Shown piece by piece: positions 16,186 to 24,674 of a DNA stretch of 64,000 nt; the stretch's first letter is position 1; each line of letters begins with the position of its first letter. Made by a program: the position numbers and the translations under genes. Below the pieces are notes generated by a model. The model worked only from the letters and a program-made list of their open reading frames with translations. It did no database searches and had not been told where the DNA came from. This stretch comes from Gemmata sp051859125. GTDB lineage: Bacteria > Planctomycetota > Planctomycetia > Gemmatales > Gemmataceae. The DNA lies in NCBI RefSeq assembly GCF_051859125.1, contig NZ_JBHYGG010000190.1, positions 1-64,000 on the forward strand, read 5' to 3'.

Positions 16186-18225
16186 ATGCGCCGCGCGTCC
16201 GCACTGCTTCTGCTCGTCACCCTCGCGGCGGTCGGCCGCGCCGCGCCGCCCGAGCGCACCCACGACATCACGCCCGACGACTACGCCAGCGTGAACACCA
16301 TCACCGAGATCGCCGTGTCGCCGGACGGCAAGCGGGTCGCATACTGCCTCGCCACCTGGGACAAGAAGGCCGACAACCGCCGCACCGACCTGTGGGTCGT
16401 GGACACCGACGGCAAGGGCAAGCCGGTGCAGCTCACCAAGGACCGCGCCAACGAACGGCTCCCGAAGTGGAGCGGCGACGGCAAGTCGGTGTTCGTCCTT
16501 GCGAACCGCGGCGACAAGGCGAAGCCGCAGGTGTGGAAGGTGCCGGCCGACAGCGGCGAGCCCGTCGCGGTCACCAAGATCGAGGCGGGCGTCACCGGCT
16601 ACGACTACGCCCCCAAAGCTGACGCCGTGTTCTACTCGGTCGACGCAACCACCACCGACGAGGACGACTTCGCTGCGCTGCGCAAGAAGTTCGACAAGCC
16701 CGAATACGGCTTCGGCAAGCGCACGGTGAGCGAGGTCTTCCGCGTCGAGAAGGACGGCAAGCCCGAGCAGGTAATCGCCGAGAAGCGCTACGTCCGCGAG
16801 TTCGCCGTGACGCGGGACGGCAAGCGGATCGCGATGGTGTCCGCGTTCGACGACACGGTGCTGAAGTCCGAGGGCGAGAGCCGCGTGGACGTGTGGGAGG
16901 GCGGCAAGGTCGTGACGCCGCCGACGGACGTGTACCGCGCGAAGGCCGCGTCGCCGCACGCCTGGCTCGAACACCTTGCCTGGAACCCCGACGGCACCCG
17001 CTTCGCCTTCTGCGCGATCTTCGATGCGTATCCGACGGAGGTCATCGTTGGCGAATGGATTAAGGATGCCTGGGCCGTTCACCAGATGCCACGAAAGGGC
17101 GAAATCGAGGTTCGGGGATACGGCAGTCCTCTGGCTTGGGCTCTGGGGCGAGCGAACGACGCGGCCAAAAGCCCGCCCGATGTAATGAGTTTGCTGTCCG
17201 ACATCAGGGGAAGCACCGGCGTCCTGCTTTATAATCCGGAGGTTCGAGACGGGTTCGGCTACCAGGAAGCGGGAACGGTTTTCTACGCAGTTGATGTTGC
17301 CTCGAACTCACAAAGTCCGGTTGTCGTCCGAAGCAATCTCCAACGCTTCCCAGCGTTGGAAGCCGGTTTGGGCAAGAAGCGCATCTCGCTCGTCGATCCC
17401 AACCCGCACACGGCGACGTGGAAGTTCCCCACGGTCGAACACGTCACCTGGAAGGCTCTGGACGGTGTCTCGGTCGGCGGGCCGCTCGAACTACCCCACG
17501 GCTGGAAGAAGGGCGACAAGCCGCTGCCGCTGGTCGTCGCAATTCACGGCGGGCCGACCACAGCGAGCTACAACGACCTCCGCTTCGACCCGCACAACGG
17601 CCGAATGTACTTCGCCGCCAAGGGGTACGCCGTGCTGTGCCCGAACTACCGCGGCAGCACCGGCTACGGCGACAAGTTCGTCACCGACCTCATCGGCAAG
17701 GAAAACGACATTGAAGTAAAGGACATAATCGCCGGCATCCAGCACCTCATCAAGGAGGGCATCGCCGACCCGGACCGCATCGCCGTCATGGGCTGGAGCA
17801 ACGGCGGCTACCTCACGAACTGCCTCATCACGCTGAAGGATTCGCCCGTCAAGATTCGCGCCGCGAGCAGCGGGGCCGGGATCGTGGACACGGTCGCCGA
17901 GTGGGGGTTCAACGACGAGCCGGCGTACCCGAAGGTGTTTAAGAAGGGGCTCCCGTGGGAGACGCCCGACATCTACAAGGCCACGTCGCCGACCTACGGC
18001 CTCGGCAACGTGAAGACGCCGACGCTGATTCACGTCGGCGGCGGCGATGAGCGCTGCCCACCGGGGCACAGTCGCATGCTGCACCGGGCGCTCAAGGAGT
18101 ACGTGAAGGTGCCGACGGAACTGATGGTCTACCCCGGCGAACCGCACGGCCTCACCAAGCTCAGCAACCGCGTCGCGAAGATGGAATGGGATCTGGCATG
18201 GTTCGAGAAGTACCTTCGCAAGTGA
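16186..18225 (+). CDS. Secreted S9-family prolyl oligopeptidase/acylaminoacyl peptidase
   Basis: Encodes 679 residues: a signal peptide (MRRASALLLLVTLAAVGRAA), a beta-propeller with repeated SPDGKRVA- and SGDGKSVF-like blades (about residues 40-400), and the C-terminal alpha/beta hydrolase domain. The catalytic Ser lies in GWSNGGYL, the Asp region near HVGGGDERCP and the His in GEPHGL. Such enzymes cleave short peptides after proline or remove acylated residues in the periplasm. The start is ATG at 16186, preceded by GGAGG at five bases; an upstream ATG lies in the palindrome. Bases from about 17040 to 17400 are distinctly lower in GC than the flanks. Confidence 0.88.
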   Translation: MRRASALLLLVTLAAVGRAAPPERTHDITPDDYASVNTITEIAVSPDGKRVAYCLATWDKKADNRRTDLWVVDTDGKGKPVQLTKDRANERLPKWSGDGKSVFVLANRGDKAKPQVWKVPADSGEPVAVTKIEAGVTGYDYAPKADAVFYSVDATTTDEDDFAALRKKFDKPEYGFGKRTVSEVFRVEKDGKPEQVIAEKRYVREFAVTRDGKRIAMVSAFDDTVLKSEGESRVDVWEGGKVVTPPTDVYRAKAASPHAWLEHLAWNPDGTRFAFCAIFDAYPTEVIVGEWIKDAWAVHQMPRKGEIEVRGYGSPLAWALGRANDAAKSPPDVMSLLSDIRGSTGVLLYNPEVRDGFGYQEAGTVFYAVDVASNSQSPVVVRSNLQRFPALEAGLGKKRISLVDPNPHTATWKFPTVEHVTWKALDGVSVGGPLELPHGWKKGDKPLPLVVAIHGGPTTASYNDLRFDPHNGRMYFAAKGYAVLCPNYRGSTGYGDKFVTDLIGKENDIEVKDIIAGIQHLIKEGIADPDRIAVMGWSNGGYLTNCLITLKDSPVKIRAASSGAGIVDTVAEWGFNDEPAYPKVFKKGLPWETPDIYKATSPTYGLGNVKTPTLIHVGGGDERCPPGHSRMLHRALKEYVKVPTELMVYPGEPHGLTKLSNRVAKMEWDLAWFEKYLRK

Positions 18226-18436
18226 GTGGTAGGCGGAACAACAAACATCGCACGGGGGAGCGGCCGCGCTGACGCGCCCCCCAGTGCAGCCGCGGAGCGG
18301 CGACCGAGGGTGGCACTCCGGCGATACTTCGTTGCAGCCGACGGCGCTCGCGTTGCAATTCCCCGTGCGGGCGGGTAATTGCTGACCTACGGTTACGTCA
18401 CAGGAGCCCCGCAACCGCTCGCCCGGGACCACAAAA
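18226..18436. other. Spacer before the RTX-CAP gene
   Basis: This 211-bp spacer has no gene. It includes a weak inverted repeat (cgcacggggga near 18256 and ttccccgtgcg near 18359) and the word gcgaccgaggg also found in the palindrome at 60857. Confidence 0.35.
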
Positions 18437-19309
18437 GTGATCAGGAAGGCCACACTCGGCGTCGAGGCGCTCGAGGTCCGCGACTGCCCCGCCGCCGTCA
18501 ACGTCCTCAATGGCACGCTCACCGTGACCGGGACCGAGGGGAACGATACGATCGTCTTGCGGCAGAGCCCGACGAGCATCGTTGTGGACGGCGTCCCGTA
18601 CCCGCGGGCCGGGGTCACCCGCGTCGTCATCTCCGCCGGGGGGGGCGACGACGTGATCCGCGACGGGTCCGGGTTCGGTGCGTTCATCTACGGCGGCACC
18701 GGCGACGACACCATCTACGGCACCGGCGGCGACGACCGGATCTACGGCGGCGCGGGGAACGACCGGATCTACGGCGGCGCGGGGAACGACGTCATCTGGG
18801 GCGGCGGCGGCACCGACACCGTGGACGGCGGGGTCGGCACCAACAACGTCAACCAGGGGAGCCCGGTCCGGGCGGTCGCCAACACCCCCATCGAGTCGCA
18901 GATCATCCAACTCGTGAACGCCGAGCGCGCGAAGGCCGGCCTCGCGCCGCTCGCCGTGAACCTCGCGCTCAACGCCGCGGCCGCGTTCCACTCGCACGAC
19001 ATGGCCGCGTTCAGCACCATCGTGGGGGGCGTGGCGGCCATGCGGCACACGCTTAACGGCACCGCCCGCCCCGAGGTGTCGAACCGCCTCGACCTCGCCG
19101 GGTACGACACCTGGACCCGGTCGTTCTCCTACGGCGAGAACATCGCGTACAACTTCTTCACCGCCCAGGCCGTCATGACCGCCTGGATGAACTCGTCCGG
19201 GCACCGGGCGAACATCCTGAACCCGAACTTCACCGAGATCGGCGTCGCAGTCCGGGCCGACGCGCGGGGCGCGTTGTACTTCACCCAGGACTTCGGCGAC
19301 CAGGAGTGA
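18437..19309 (+). CDS. RTX-repeat and CAP-domain surface protein
   Basis: Encodes 290 residues. The N-terminus LGVEALEVRDCPAA matches the short leader found on many planctomycete surface proteins in place of a classical signal peptide. Residues about 60-135 form calcium-binding RTX nonapeptide repeats (GGTGDDTIYG, GGAGNDRIYG). Residues about 150-285 form a CAP/SCP domain with FHSHDMA, GENIAYNF and the signature WMNSSGHRANIL, which keep the conserved His and Glu. CAP domains act as secreted proteases, lipid binders or of unknown role. The start is GTG at 18437. The RTX-CAP arrangement suggests a calcium-stabilised extracellular protein. Confidence 0.82.
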   Translation: MIRKATLGVEALEVRDCPAAVNVLNGTLTVTGTEGNDTIVLRQSPTSIVVDGVPYPRAGVTRVVISAGGGDDVIRDGSGFGAFIYGGTGDDTIYGTGGDDRIYGGAGNDRIYGGAGNDVIWGGGGTDTVDGGVGTNNVNQGSPVRAVANTPIESQIIQLVNAERAKAGLAPLAVNLALNAAAAFHSHDMAAFSTIVGGVAAMRHTLNGTARPEVSNRLDLAGYDTWTRSFSYGENIAYNFFTAQAVMTAWMNSSGHRANILNPNFTEIGVAVRADARGALYFTQDFGDQE

Positions 19310-19316
19310 GAGCGGC

Positions 19317-19468
19317 GAAGAGATCGATCCACAGATTACGCAGAAGACCCAGATTTCCAGAGAAGCAGAGATTCGAAGTCAGTAGGGCAGCGTTGAATAG
19401 AGTCCTCTGTCCTCTGTCATCTGTTTGAAAATCTGCATCTTCTGCGTAATCTGTGGATTAATCTCTTC
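19317..19468. repeat. Intergenic palindrome with ggacaga-family insert
   Basis: Outer arms at 19317-19347 and 19438-19468 are 31-bp near-perfect complements (central word ccacagattacgcagaaga). Inside lies a ctctgtcctctgtcatctg stretch of the ggacaga/tgtcctc family. It is flanked by convergent genes. Confidence 0.85.
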
Positions 19469-19475
19469 TCTGACC

Positions 19476-19934
19476 CTACGCCATGCGGTCCAGCAGGCGC
19501 GCCCGGGCGCGGGCCAGGATCATCGCGTGGTCGAACGCGAGTGCGGGCAACTCATCGAGTGGGAACCACCCCACGGCCGAGGCATCGTCGGCCGCAATCG
19601 GCTTCAAGTCGCCTGGGTTGACCTGTGCCAGATGCGCAACGGATACCGTCCAGCCGCGGGGATCGCGGCCCGGATCGCCGGCGGTGTACAGTTGTTCCAG
19701 ATCGGCGACCGTCACCCCCGTCTCCTCGACCAACTCGCGGCGAGCGGCATCGGAGATGCGCTCGTTCTCCTCGACGAAACCGCCTGGTAGTGCCCAACTT
19801 CCGGCGAACGGATCTTTCTTACGCTGGATGAGCAGCACCCGCGGCCGGGCCTCGCGGGTCGCGATCACAATATCGACTGTCAAGGCCGGTCGGGGATAAT
19901 CGTAACTGAACCGCCCGGGGCTCTGAGGCGTCAT
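19476..19934 (-). CDS. Nudix hydrolase
   Basis: Encodes 152 residues. The Nudix box reads GGFVEENERISDAARRELVEE then TGV, which keeps the G-x5-E-x7-R-E-x2-E-E-x-G core (the last residue offset by one). Upstream TVDIVIATREARPRVLLIQR and PFAGSWALPGG are typical of ADP-ribose or nucleotide-sugar pyrophosphatases and MutT-like enzymes. It probably hydrolyses a nucleoside diphosphate derivative; ADP-ribose pyrophosphatase and regulator-type Nudix proteins share this look. The start ATG at 19934 is chosen because an upstream in-frame extension would overlap the opposing GNAT gene's promoter side and adds no conserved sequence. Confidence 0.85.
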   Translation of the reverse strand: MTPQSPGRFSYDYPRPALTVDIVIATREARPRVLLIQRKKDPFAGSWALPGGFVEENERISDAARRELVEETGVTVADLEQLYTAGDPGRDPRGWTVSVAHLAQVNPGDLKPIAADDASAVGWFPLDELPALAFDHAMILARARARLLDRMA

Positions 19935-20170
19935 TTGGGGACTCCGACCGGGTAACGACTTGGGGCAGGGGCTCTGCGGCCCCCTTGGGGAACTTACCTG
20001 CGGGGCCGCGGACCGCCAACCGAAGGATTTTGGAAGGGCGCGGTACAATGCCGATGTGGAATCAACCGCCTCGGGTGCCCGTTCCCGTGGCCCGCACATT
20101 TGTCACTGTGATGCCAGATTGTGCGTGCGGCCCGGATCGGTGCCCGCGACAGATCGAGGAGAGGTGCTTT

Positions 20171-20941
20171 GTGCAAGTCAACAAGGTGGTCGTCTGGGAG
20201 GCGTTCGACGCGGCCGACCCGATGACGCAAGCGGCCGGGCAGCTCTACGAGCAGACGCTCGCCCCCGAGGAACGCATCCCCTGGTACTGGATCGAGAAGT
20301 CGGTCGCGAGCCGAACGAAGTCCAAGCCGGGTAAGGCCGACGGCTGGACCAAGCACCTGCTCCTGGCCGCGCCCGAGGACCGCGCCGACGACCCGACCGG
20401 GCTCGCGGGGTACGTCTACGGCGCGCTGATCCCCAACTACGCCGGCTACCTCTGCTACATCGGCGTCGCGAACTGGGCGCGGCGGCTCGGCGTCGGCACG
20501 CGGCTGTTCGACCAGTTCTACCGGCAGATGTCGGTGGACGCCGGCGAACTCGGCTCGCAGTTGCCGTTCGTGATCTGGGAGAGCCACCGGCCCGCGCCGG
20601 GGGCGCCCGCGGCCGAGTGGGACCTGTGGGCCGCTCGCACCAAGCTGTTCGACCGCGCCGGCGGGATGTGGGTGGAGGGGGTCGACTTCTGGTCGCCGAA
20701 CTTCGCCAGCGACGACGAGACCGGCGACCCGGTCCCGCTGCAACTGTTCGTCAAGCCGATGGCCGAGTCGGCCGGCGAGTTCGACGCCGACCGGCTGCGG
20801 GCCGTGGTCGCTGGCCTGCACCGCGAGGTGTACCACAACGAGCCCGGCAGCGACCTCTACGACCGCACGCTGCCCGCCGGCTGCAACCCGCGGCTCGTGC
20901 CGGCGAAGCTCGCGGGACTGCCGGTCAAGGCAACGAAGTAA
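20171..20941 (+). CDS. GNAT-family N-acetyltransferase
   Basis: Encodes about 256 residues from a GTG at 20171 preceded by GAGGAGAGG; an ATG at 20048, also behind a purine-rich GGAAGGG, would add 41 residues including a Cys-rich CACGPDRCP stretch, so the start is uncertain. The acetyl-CoA binding loop is recognisable as RRLGVGTRLFDQFY after the central strand YLCYIGVAN. The large C-terminal half resembles a second, degenerate GNAT-like fold. Substrate not deducible. It diverges from the Nudix gene and ends just before a palindrome and tRNA-Ile. Confidence 0.7.
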   Translation: MQVNKVVVWEAFDAADPMTQAAGQLYEQTLAPEERIPWYWIEKSVASRTKSKPGKADGWTKHLLLAAPEDRADDPTGLAGYVYGALIPNYAGYLCYIGVANWARRLGVGTRLFDQFYRQMSVDAGELGSQLPFVIWESHRPAPGAPAAEWDLWAARTKLFDRAGGMWVEGVDFWSPNFASDDETGDPVPLQLFVKPMAESAGEFDADRLRAVVAGLHREVYHNEPGSDLYDRTLPAGCNPRLVPAKLAGLPVKATK

Positions 20942-21013
20942 GCACGAAGTTCGAAGCACGTAATCCAAAAGCGGGCTGTCCGCTTTCGGATTACGTGCTT
21001 CGAACTTCGTGCT
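20941..21013. repeat. Intergenic palindrome, cgaagcacgaa family (copy 3 of 3)
   Basis: Arms at 20941-20966 and 20988-21013 are exact 26-bp complements (agcacgaagttcgaagcacg...). The inner part of the arm, gtaatcc, differs from copies 1 and 2 but is matched in both arms. It lies between the GNAT gene and the 3' end of tRNA-Ile. Confidence 0.85.
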
Positions 21014-21024
21014 TCCGGTGACAG

Positions 21025-21096
21025 TAGGTCGGGCGGGAATCGAACCCGCGGTTGCGCGCATATCAGACGCGTGCCGTACCACTTGGCTACCGACCT
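21025..21096 (-). tRNA. tRNA-Ile (GAT anticodon)
   Basis: On the minus strand this 72-nt sequence folds into a full cloverleaf. The acceptor stem is AGGTCGG/CCGACCT with discriminator A. The D arm is GCCAAGTGGTACGGC. The anticodon stem CGCGT/GCGCG encloses loop CTGATAT, giving anticodon GAT. The variable loop has five bases, and the T arm is GCGGG/CCCGC with loop TTCGATT. CCA is not encoded. The last stem pair is T-G. Decodes AUC/AUU isoleucine codons. It is outside any rRNA operon here. Confidence 0.93.
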
Positions 21097-21140
21097 GTCT
21101 CACACACGGACCGCCCGCACGTCTCGCAGGTTCACCCACC

Positions 21141-22376
21141 GTGACTGATTCACGCACGCTCACCGCACGCTGGGTCTTCCCGGTCGCGGGGCCGCCGCTG
21201 GCTCACGGCACCGTCACGGTCGAGGGCGACCGCATCACCGCCGTCGAGCCGCGGGGCGCGCGCACCGCCGACGAAGACCTTGGCAACGTCGCGATCGTGC
21301 CGGGGCTGGTGAACGCGCACACGCACCTCGACCTGAGCGGCGCTCGTGGGCTGATCCCGCCGACCGACCCCGACCACTTCACCGAATGGCTCCGCGGCGT
21401 GATCGCCTACCGCCGCACCCGCCCCCCCGAGCAGGTCCAGGCCGACATCCGTGCGGGTCTCGCCGAGTGCCTGCGCTTCGGCACGACGCTGATCGGCGAC
21501 ATCGCGAGCGAGGGGGCGAGTTGGGACGCCGTCGCCGCTGCCCCGACGCGGGCCGTGGTGTTCTGGGAACTGATCGGGCTGAGCGAGGAGCGATTCAGTG
21601 CGTCGCTAGATCGGTGGTCAGGTACCTCGGTGTTGGGCTGGTTTACACCGCCACCGGATGTTCGACCCCGACCCGGAACGGACCTCTGCCGCTGGGCGGG
21701 AAGTCTTCACTCGCCCTACAGCGTGAACGCTCAGTGTGCGAAGGTACTCCTGTGGGTCAACCCTCGTCTAGCTATTCATGTTGCCGAATCGCGGGCCGAG
21801 GCGTTGCTACTCGAAAACCGAGCCGGACCGTTTGTTGAATTTTTAACCGGTCTGGGCGTGTACCAAGAAGGTGCGTTCGCAAGCAGTTGGGAGGATTTCT
21901 TGACCCCGGTTCGCGAGCCGCAAAAATCGTCTTCGGTGCTGCTCGTCCACGCGAACTATCTACCCCGCGACTTCCCGTTTCGACAGTCTCACTTCGTCGT
22001 GTACTGCCCGCGGACGCACGGCGCGTTCCTGCACCCGCCGCACCCGTACCGCGAGTTCCTGAAGCGCGGCGTGCGCGTGTGCCTCGGTACCGACAGCCTG
22101 GCGTCCAACCCGGACCTCGACGTCCTCGCGGAAGCGCGGTTCGTCCACGCGCGGCACCCGGACGTACCTGGCGAGCAGTTGTTGAAGATGATCACGCTGG
22201 CGGGGGCCGAAGCGCTCGGCTTCGCGGCCGAGGCGGGCTCGCTGGAAGTGGGGAAGTCGGCCGATCTGGTCGCGGTGCCGCTGCCGGACCGCGACGCGGC
22301 CGACCCGCACGAGTTGCTGTTCGCCGACCACCCCGGCGCCCGCCGCACGATGTTCCGCGGCAACTGGCGAGAGTAA
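21141..22376 (+). CDS. Amidohydrolase-family deaminase/chlorohydrolase-like enzyme
   Basis: Encodes 411 residues of the metal-dependent amidohydrolase superfamily, close in pattern to the cytosine-deaminase/ATZ-TRZ group that includes aminodeoxyfutalosine deaminase. Metal-site motifs are NAHTHLDLSG near residue 60 (HxH), IHVAESRAEA, an HANYLP histidine and GTDSLASN (Asp). The terminal GKSADLVAVPL strand is typical of the small beta domain. Deamination of a nucleoside or base is likely. The start is GTG at 21141, since longer in-frame readings run backwards into tRNA-Ile. The middle (about 21590-21960) is lower in GC than both ends. Confidence 0.8.
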   Translation: MTDSRTLTARWVFPVAGPPLAHGTVTVEGDRITAVEPRGARTADEDLGNVAIVPGLVNAHTHLDLSGARGLIPPTDPDHFTEWLRGVIAYRRTRPPEQVQADIRAGLAECLRFGTTLIGDIASEGASWDAVAAAPTRAVVFWELIGLSEERFSASLDRWSGTSVLGWFTPPPDVRPRPGTDLCRWAGSLHSPYSVNAQCAKVLLWVNPRLAIHVAESRAEALLLENRAGPFVEFLTGLGVYQEGAFASSWEDFLTPVREPQKSSSVLLVHANYLPRDFPFRQSHFVVYCPRTHGAFLHPPHPYREFLKRGVRVCLGTDSLASNPDLDVLAEARFVHARHPDVPGEQLLKMITLAGAEALGFAAEAGSLEVGKSADLVAVPLPDRDAADPHELLFADHPGARRTMFRGNWRE

Positions 22377-22381
22377 GTGTT

Positions 22382-22507
22382 GGCGAGCGGGGGGCGTCAG
22401 CCCCCCGAGTGCGAGGCCAACAACGAGTCTGGCGAACCAGAGACGAGCCCGGCGGTCGTCGGTCCCAGTGGGTCGCGCACTCGGGGGGCTGACGCCCCCC
22501 GCTCGCC
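22382..22507. repeat. Intergenic palindrome, ggcgagcggggg family (copy 1 of 4)
   Basis: Arms at 22382-22413 and 22476-22507 are perfect 32-bp complements, starting ggcgagcggggggcgtcagc. The loop is about 60 bases. Copies 2-4 are at 34979, 46499 and 53949. The flanking genes converge. Confidence 0.9.
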
Positions 22508-22519
22508 GGGGCAACGCGC

Positions 22520-23605
22520 TCAATCCAGCCCGTGGCGGCGCGAGCGGCGCATGTGCTCGGGGACGATGGGCTGCCACAGCGCGCCGCCCATCCACCCGCC
22601 GCCGATGCCCAGCAGGATGACGCTCGCAATGATCGCGGCGGCCGTTTCCGGCGTGTTGACCGCCTCCATCGGGACCGACAACTTGTTGAGCCAGAACCGC
22701 AGCGGGGGGAACAGGTGGTCGACCCCGCGCTGGGCCGACAGGCCGAAGATCCCCAGCCCGGCGATCACGCCCGCGAAGAGCCCGTGTCGGGTGCCGGCGC
22801 CCGTGTCGGCCCCGGCGAGCATGGCCCCGCCCAGGCCGAGGAGCAGCGCGAGCTGCCAGGTGATGAACGGGGCCTCGCGGATCGAGCTGTGGAACAGGCC
22901 GCCGGAGTACCGCTGGACGTACATCCGGAGGTCGTCGGCAACGGTGATGCCCACGACCATGACGGTCGCGCCGATCAGCACCCGGGGCCACAACGTCGGC
23001 CGCTTCCGCACCGCGTCGGCCACCTCGTTGAGTTGCAGGGAGCTGAGCTTGCCCGCGCCGGGGAGCCCGAGGATGAACTGCGGGGGCGGGGACCACACCA
23101 TCGCCGCCAGGAGCCCGCCCAGGAGCCCGAGCGCCACCAGGACGGCGGGCTGCAAGTACAGGCTCAGGTTCTTCGGGTCGGCCCCGCCCGCGAGGTCGTA
23201 CCCCAGGAACAGGAGCCCGCACGCGGCCGCGACGATGCCGCCCGTGGTCGAGCCCTTCGACTGCCCGGCCCCGGCGATCAGCGCCCCAAACACGACCGCC
23301 ATCCCCTGGAGGCTCTGGTCGGCGATCAGGCCCGTGGACGAGATCCACCACTGGTTCAGGTCGGAGTCGACGGCCCGCACGGCCCCGTTGACGAGCCGGC
23401 ACAGCGCGAGGTAGCCGCCGATCCCCAGCGCGGTGCCGACCAGCACGCGGCCGGCGAGCGTGGGCCGGACCGGGGCCGCCTCCGCCACCTTCCGGTGCTT
23501 CTTGTCGGGCGCGACCTCGTGGGGCATCAACAAAAGGCCGCCGCACCGCGGGCACCGCGACGCGTTCGGGAACGGGGCCTGGCACGCGGGACAGAACAGG
23601 AGCAT
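22520..23605 (-). CDS. Zinc-ribbon polytopic membrane protein, unknown function
   Basis: Encodes 361 residues, not assigned to a family. The N-terminus is a short zinc ribbon, LLFCPACQAPFPNASRCPRC, with a CxxC...CxxC pattern, which in membrane proteins usually lies in the cytoplasm. It is followed by eight or so hydrophobic segments rich in Gly, Ala and Leu (for example VLVALGLLGGLLAAMVW and WQLALLLGLGGAMLAG). Between the fourth and fifth is a charged loop. The C-terminus is basic (MRRSRRHGLD). No transport or catalytic motif is recognised. ATG at 23605 is chosen because it begins the zinc ribbon and follows the end of an upstream extension without conservation. Confidence 0.6.
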   Translation of the reverse strand: MLLFCPACQAPFPNASRCPRCGGLLLMPHEVAPDKKHRKVAEAAPVRPTLAGRVLVGTALGIGGYLALCRLVNGAVRAVDSDLNQWWISSTGLIADQSLQGMAVVFGALIAGAGQSKGSTTGGIVAAACGLLFLGYDLAGGADPKNLSLYLQPAVLVALGLLGGLLAAMVWSPPPQFILGLPGAGKLSSLQLNEVADAVRKRPTLWPRVLIGATVMVVGITVADDLRMYVQRYSGGLFHSSIREAPFITWQLALLLGLGGAMLAGADTGAGTRHGLFAGVIAGLGIFGLSAQRGVDHLFPPLRFWLNKLSVPMEAVNTPETAAAIIASVILLGIGGGWMGGALWQPIVPEHMRRSRRHGLD

Positions 23606-23694
23606 ATCGTTTCCCGGGTTCCACCTACGGCGGGCTATGCACATTGTAGAACGGAATTCCCGACCGTGCGAAGCAAGAAGTGGCAGAGATCGGT

Positions 23695-23826
23695 GGACAG
23701 ACGCCTTCGGCGGCAGAGGACAGACGCCTTCGGCGACAGAAATCAGAGATCAGACAGACACCTCCGGGTGTACTGCTCTGTCCTCTGTCCTTTGCCGCCG
23801 AAGGCGTCTATCGCCGAAGGCGTTTG
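23695..23826. repeat. Intergenic palindrome, ggacaga/tgtcctc family
   Basis: The left arm contains ggacagacgccttcggcggc and further aggacag units. The right arm contains ctgtcctctgtcctttgccg and gccgaaggcgt words. The outer gacgccttcggcg word is shared with the elements at 28563-28695 and 33243-33333. It lies between tandem minus-strand genes. Confidence 0.8.
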
Positions 23827-23830
23827 CCCC

Positions 23831-24454
23831 CTACTCGTTTGCGGGCGGGGCGGCCCCGAGCGCGTCGGCCACGTCGCGCACGGTCGCGTACCGGATGCCC
23901 AGGGCGCACCCCTCCTCGCGGGCCTCCGTCTGGTAGAGCCCGGCGGCGGGCACGTCGATGCCGGCGCTGGCGTCCTCGGCCAGCCACACGTCGAACCCCG
24001 CGAGCTTCAGGTCGCGGGCCGCGTAGAAGCAGCAGATGTTCGTTGCGAGCCCGCACACCACCACGTCCGTGATCCCCGACGCCTTCAGAAATGCCGCGAA
24101 CCCGGGGTGCTGCGCCGTGACGGCGTACGCCTCGAAGTCCGGGTCGTACCCCTTGCGCCACACGCCCGAGAAGCGCTCGGTGCGGAGCCCCGGGAGGAAC
24201 TCGGCCCCGGGCGTGCCCATCACGCAGTGCGGCGGGTAGATGTTGTCGCGGCGGCCGAGGAACGAGCAGTGGTCGGCCGGGTGCCAGTCCTGCGTCGCGT
24301 CGATCCGGGCGAAGGGCAGGGCGAGCAGCGCGTTGAGGTGCCCGACGATCGCGAGCCCGCCCGGGACCGGCAGCTCCATCGGGCAGATCTCGGTGAACCC
24401 CTGCTGAACGTCGACGACGAGCAGGGCCGTGGTGCGGGGGTCGAGTGTCGCCAT
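23831..24454 (-). CDS. Nicotinamidase/isochorismatase-family cysteine hydrolase
   Basis: Encodes 207 residues. The catalytic triad of nicotinamidases is in place: Asp15 (LVVDVQQGF), Lys101 (WRKGYDP) and Cys141 (CGLATNICC). The metal-binding residues of PncA are also present, Asp56, His58 and His62 in DWHPADHCSF, as is the HCVMGTPGAEF loop. The likely reaction is hydrolysis of nicotinamide to nicotinate and ammonia in NAD salvage. Length is the usual one for PncA. ATG start at 24454. A biuret- or carbamoylsarcosine-type amidohydrolase is the main alternative, but the zinc triad favours nicotinamidase. Confidence 0.85.
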   Translation of the reverse strand: MATLDPRTTALLVVDVQQGFTEICPMELPVPGGLAIVGHLNALLALPFARIDATQDWHPADHCSFLGRRDNIYPPHCVMGTPGAEFLPGLRTERFSGVWRKGYDPDFEAYAVTAQHPGFAAFLKASGITDVVVCGLATNICCFYAARDLKLAGFDVWLAEDASAGIDVPAAGLYQTEAREEGCALGIRYATVRDVADALGAAPPANE

Positions 24455-24498
24455 GCGAAATGTTCTATCGGGCGGGTGGGGGGTTGCGCCAAAAGCAC

Positions 24499-24657
24499 GG
24501 CGAGCCGGGAGCGTGAGCGCCCGGCGGTTGGCACGGGACCAAGACCTCCGGTNNNNNNNNNNGGGGGGCGTGCAAATTGCCGGCGCGGCGGGCTGCTTGG
24601 GCTCGGGGGGTGGGTTCTTCTACCTCTACGTCGGTGCGGGTTCGGTCCCGGCTCGCC
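24499..24657. repeat. Palindrome of the gagccgggagcg family interrupted by an assembly gap
   Basis: The left arm begins at 24499 (ggcgagccgggagcgtgagc) and the right end at 24647-24657 is cccggctcgcc. Ten N lie at 24553-24562. The inner part next to the gap is unusually G-rich and does not match between the sides, so sequence is probably missing or mis-joined here. Confidence 0.75.
24553..24562. other. Assembly gap (10 N)
   Basis: Ten undetermined bases, a placeholder of unknown true length. The gap is inside a long palindrome. Confidence 0.95.
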
Positions 24658-24674
24658 ACGATCCGACTCGAAAC

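Noticed and set aside
21009..21140. A longer amidohydrolase start upstream of 21141.
   Set aside because: The in-frame extension runs through tRNA-Ile, so the N-terminus would be translated tRNA sequence. GTG at 21141 fits the family start.
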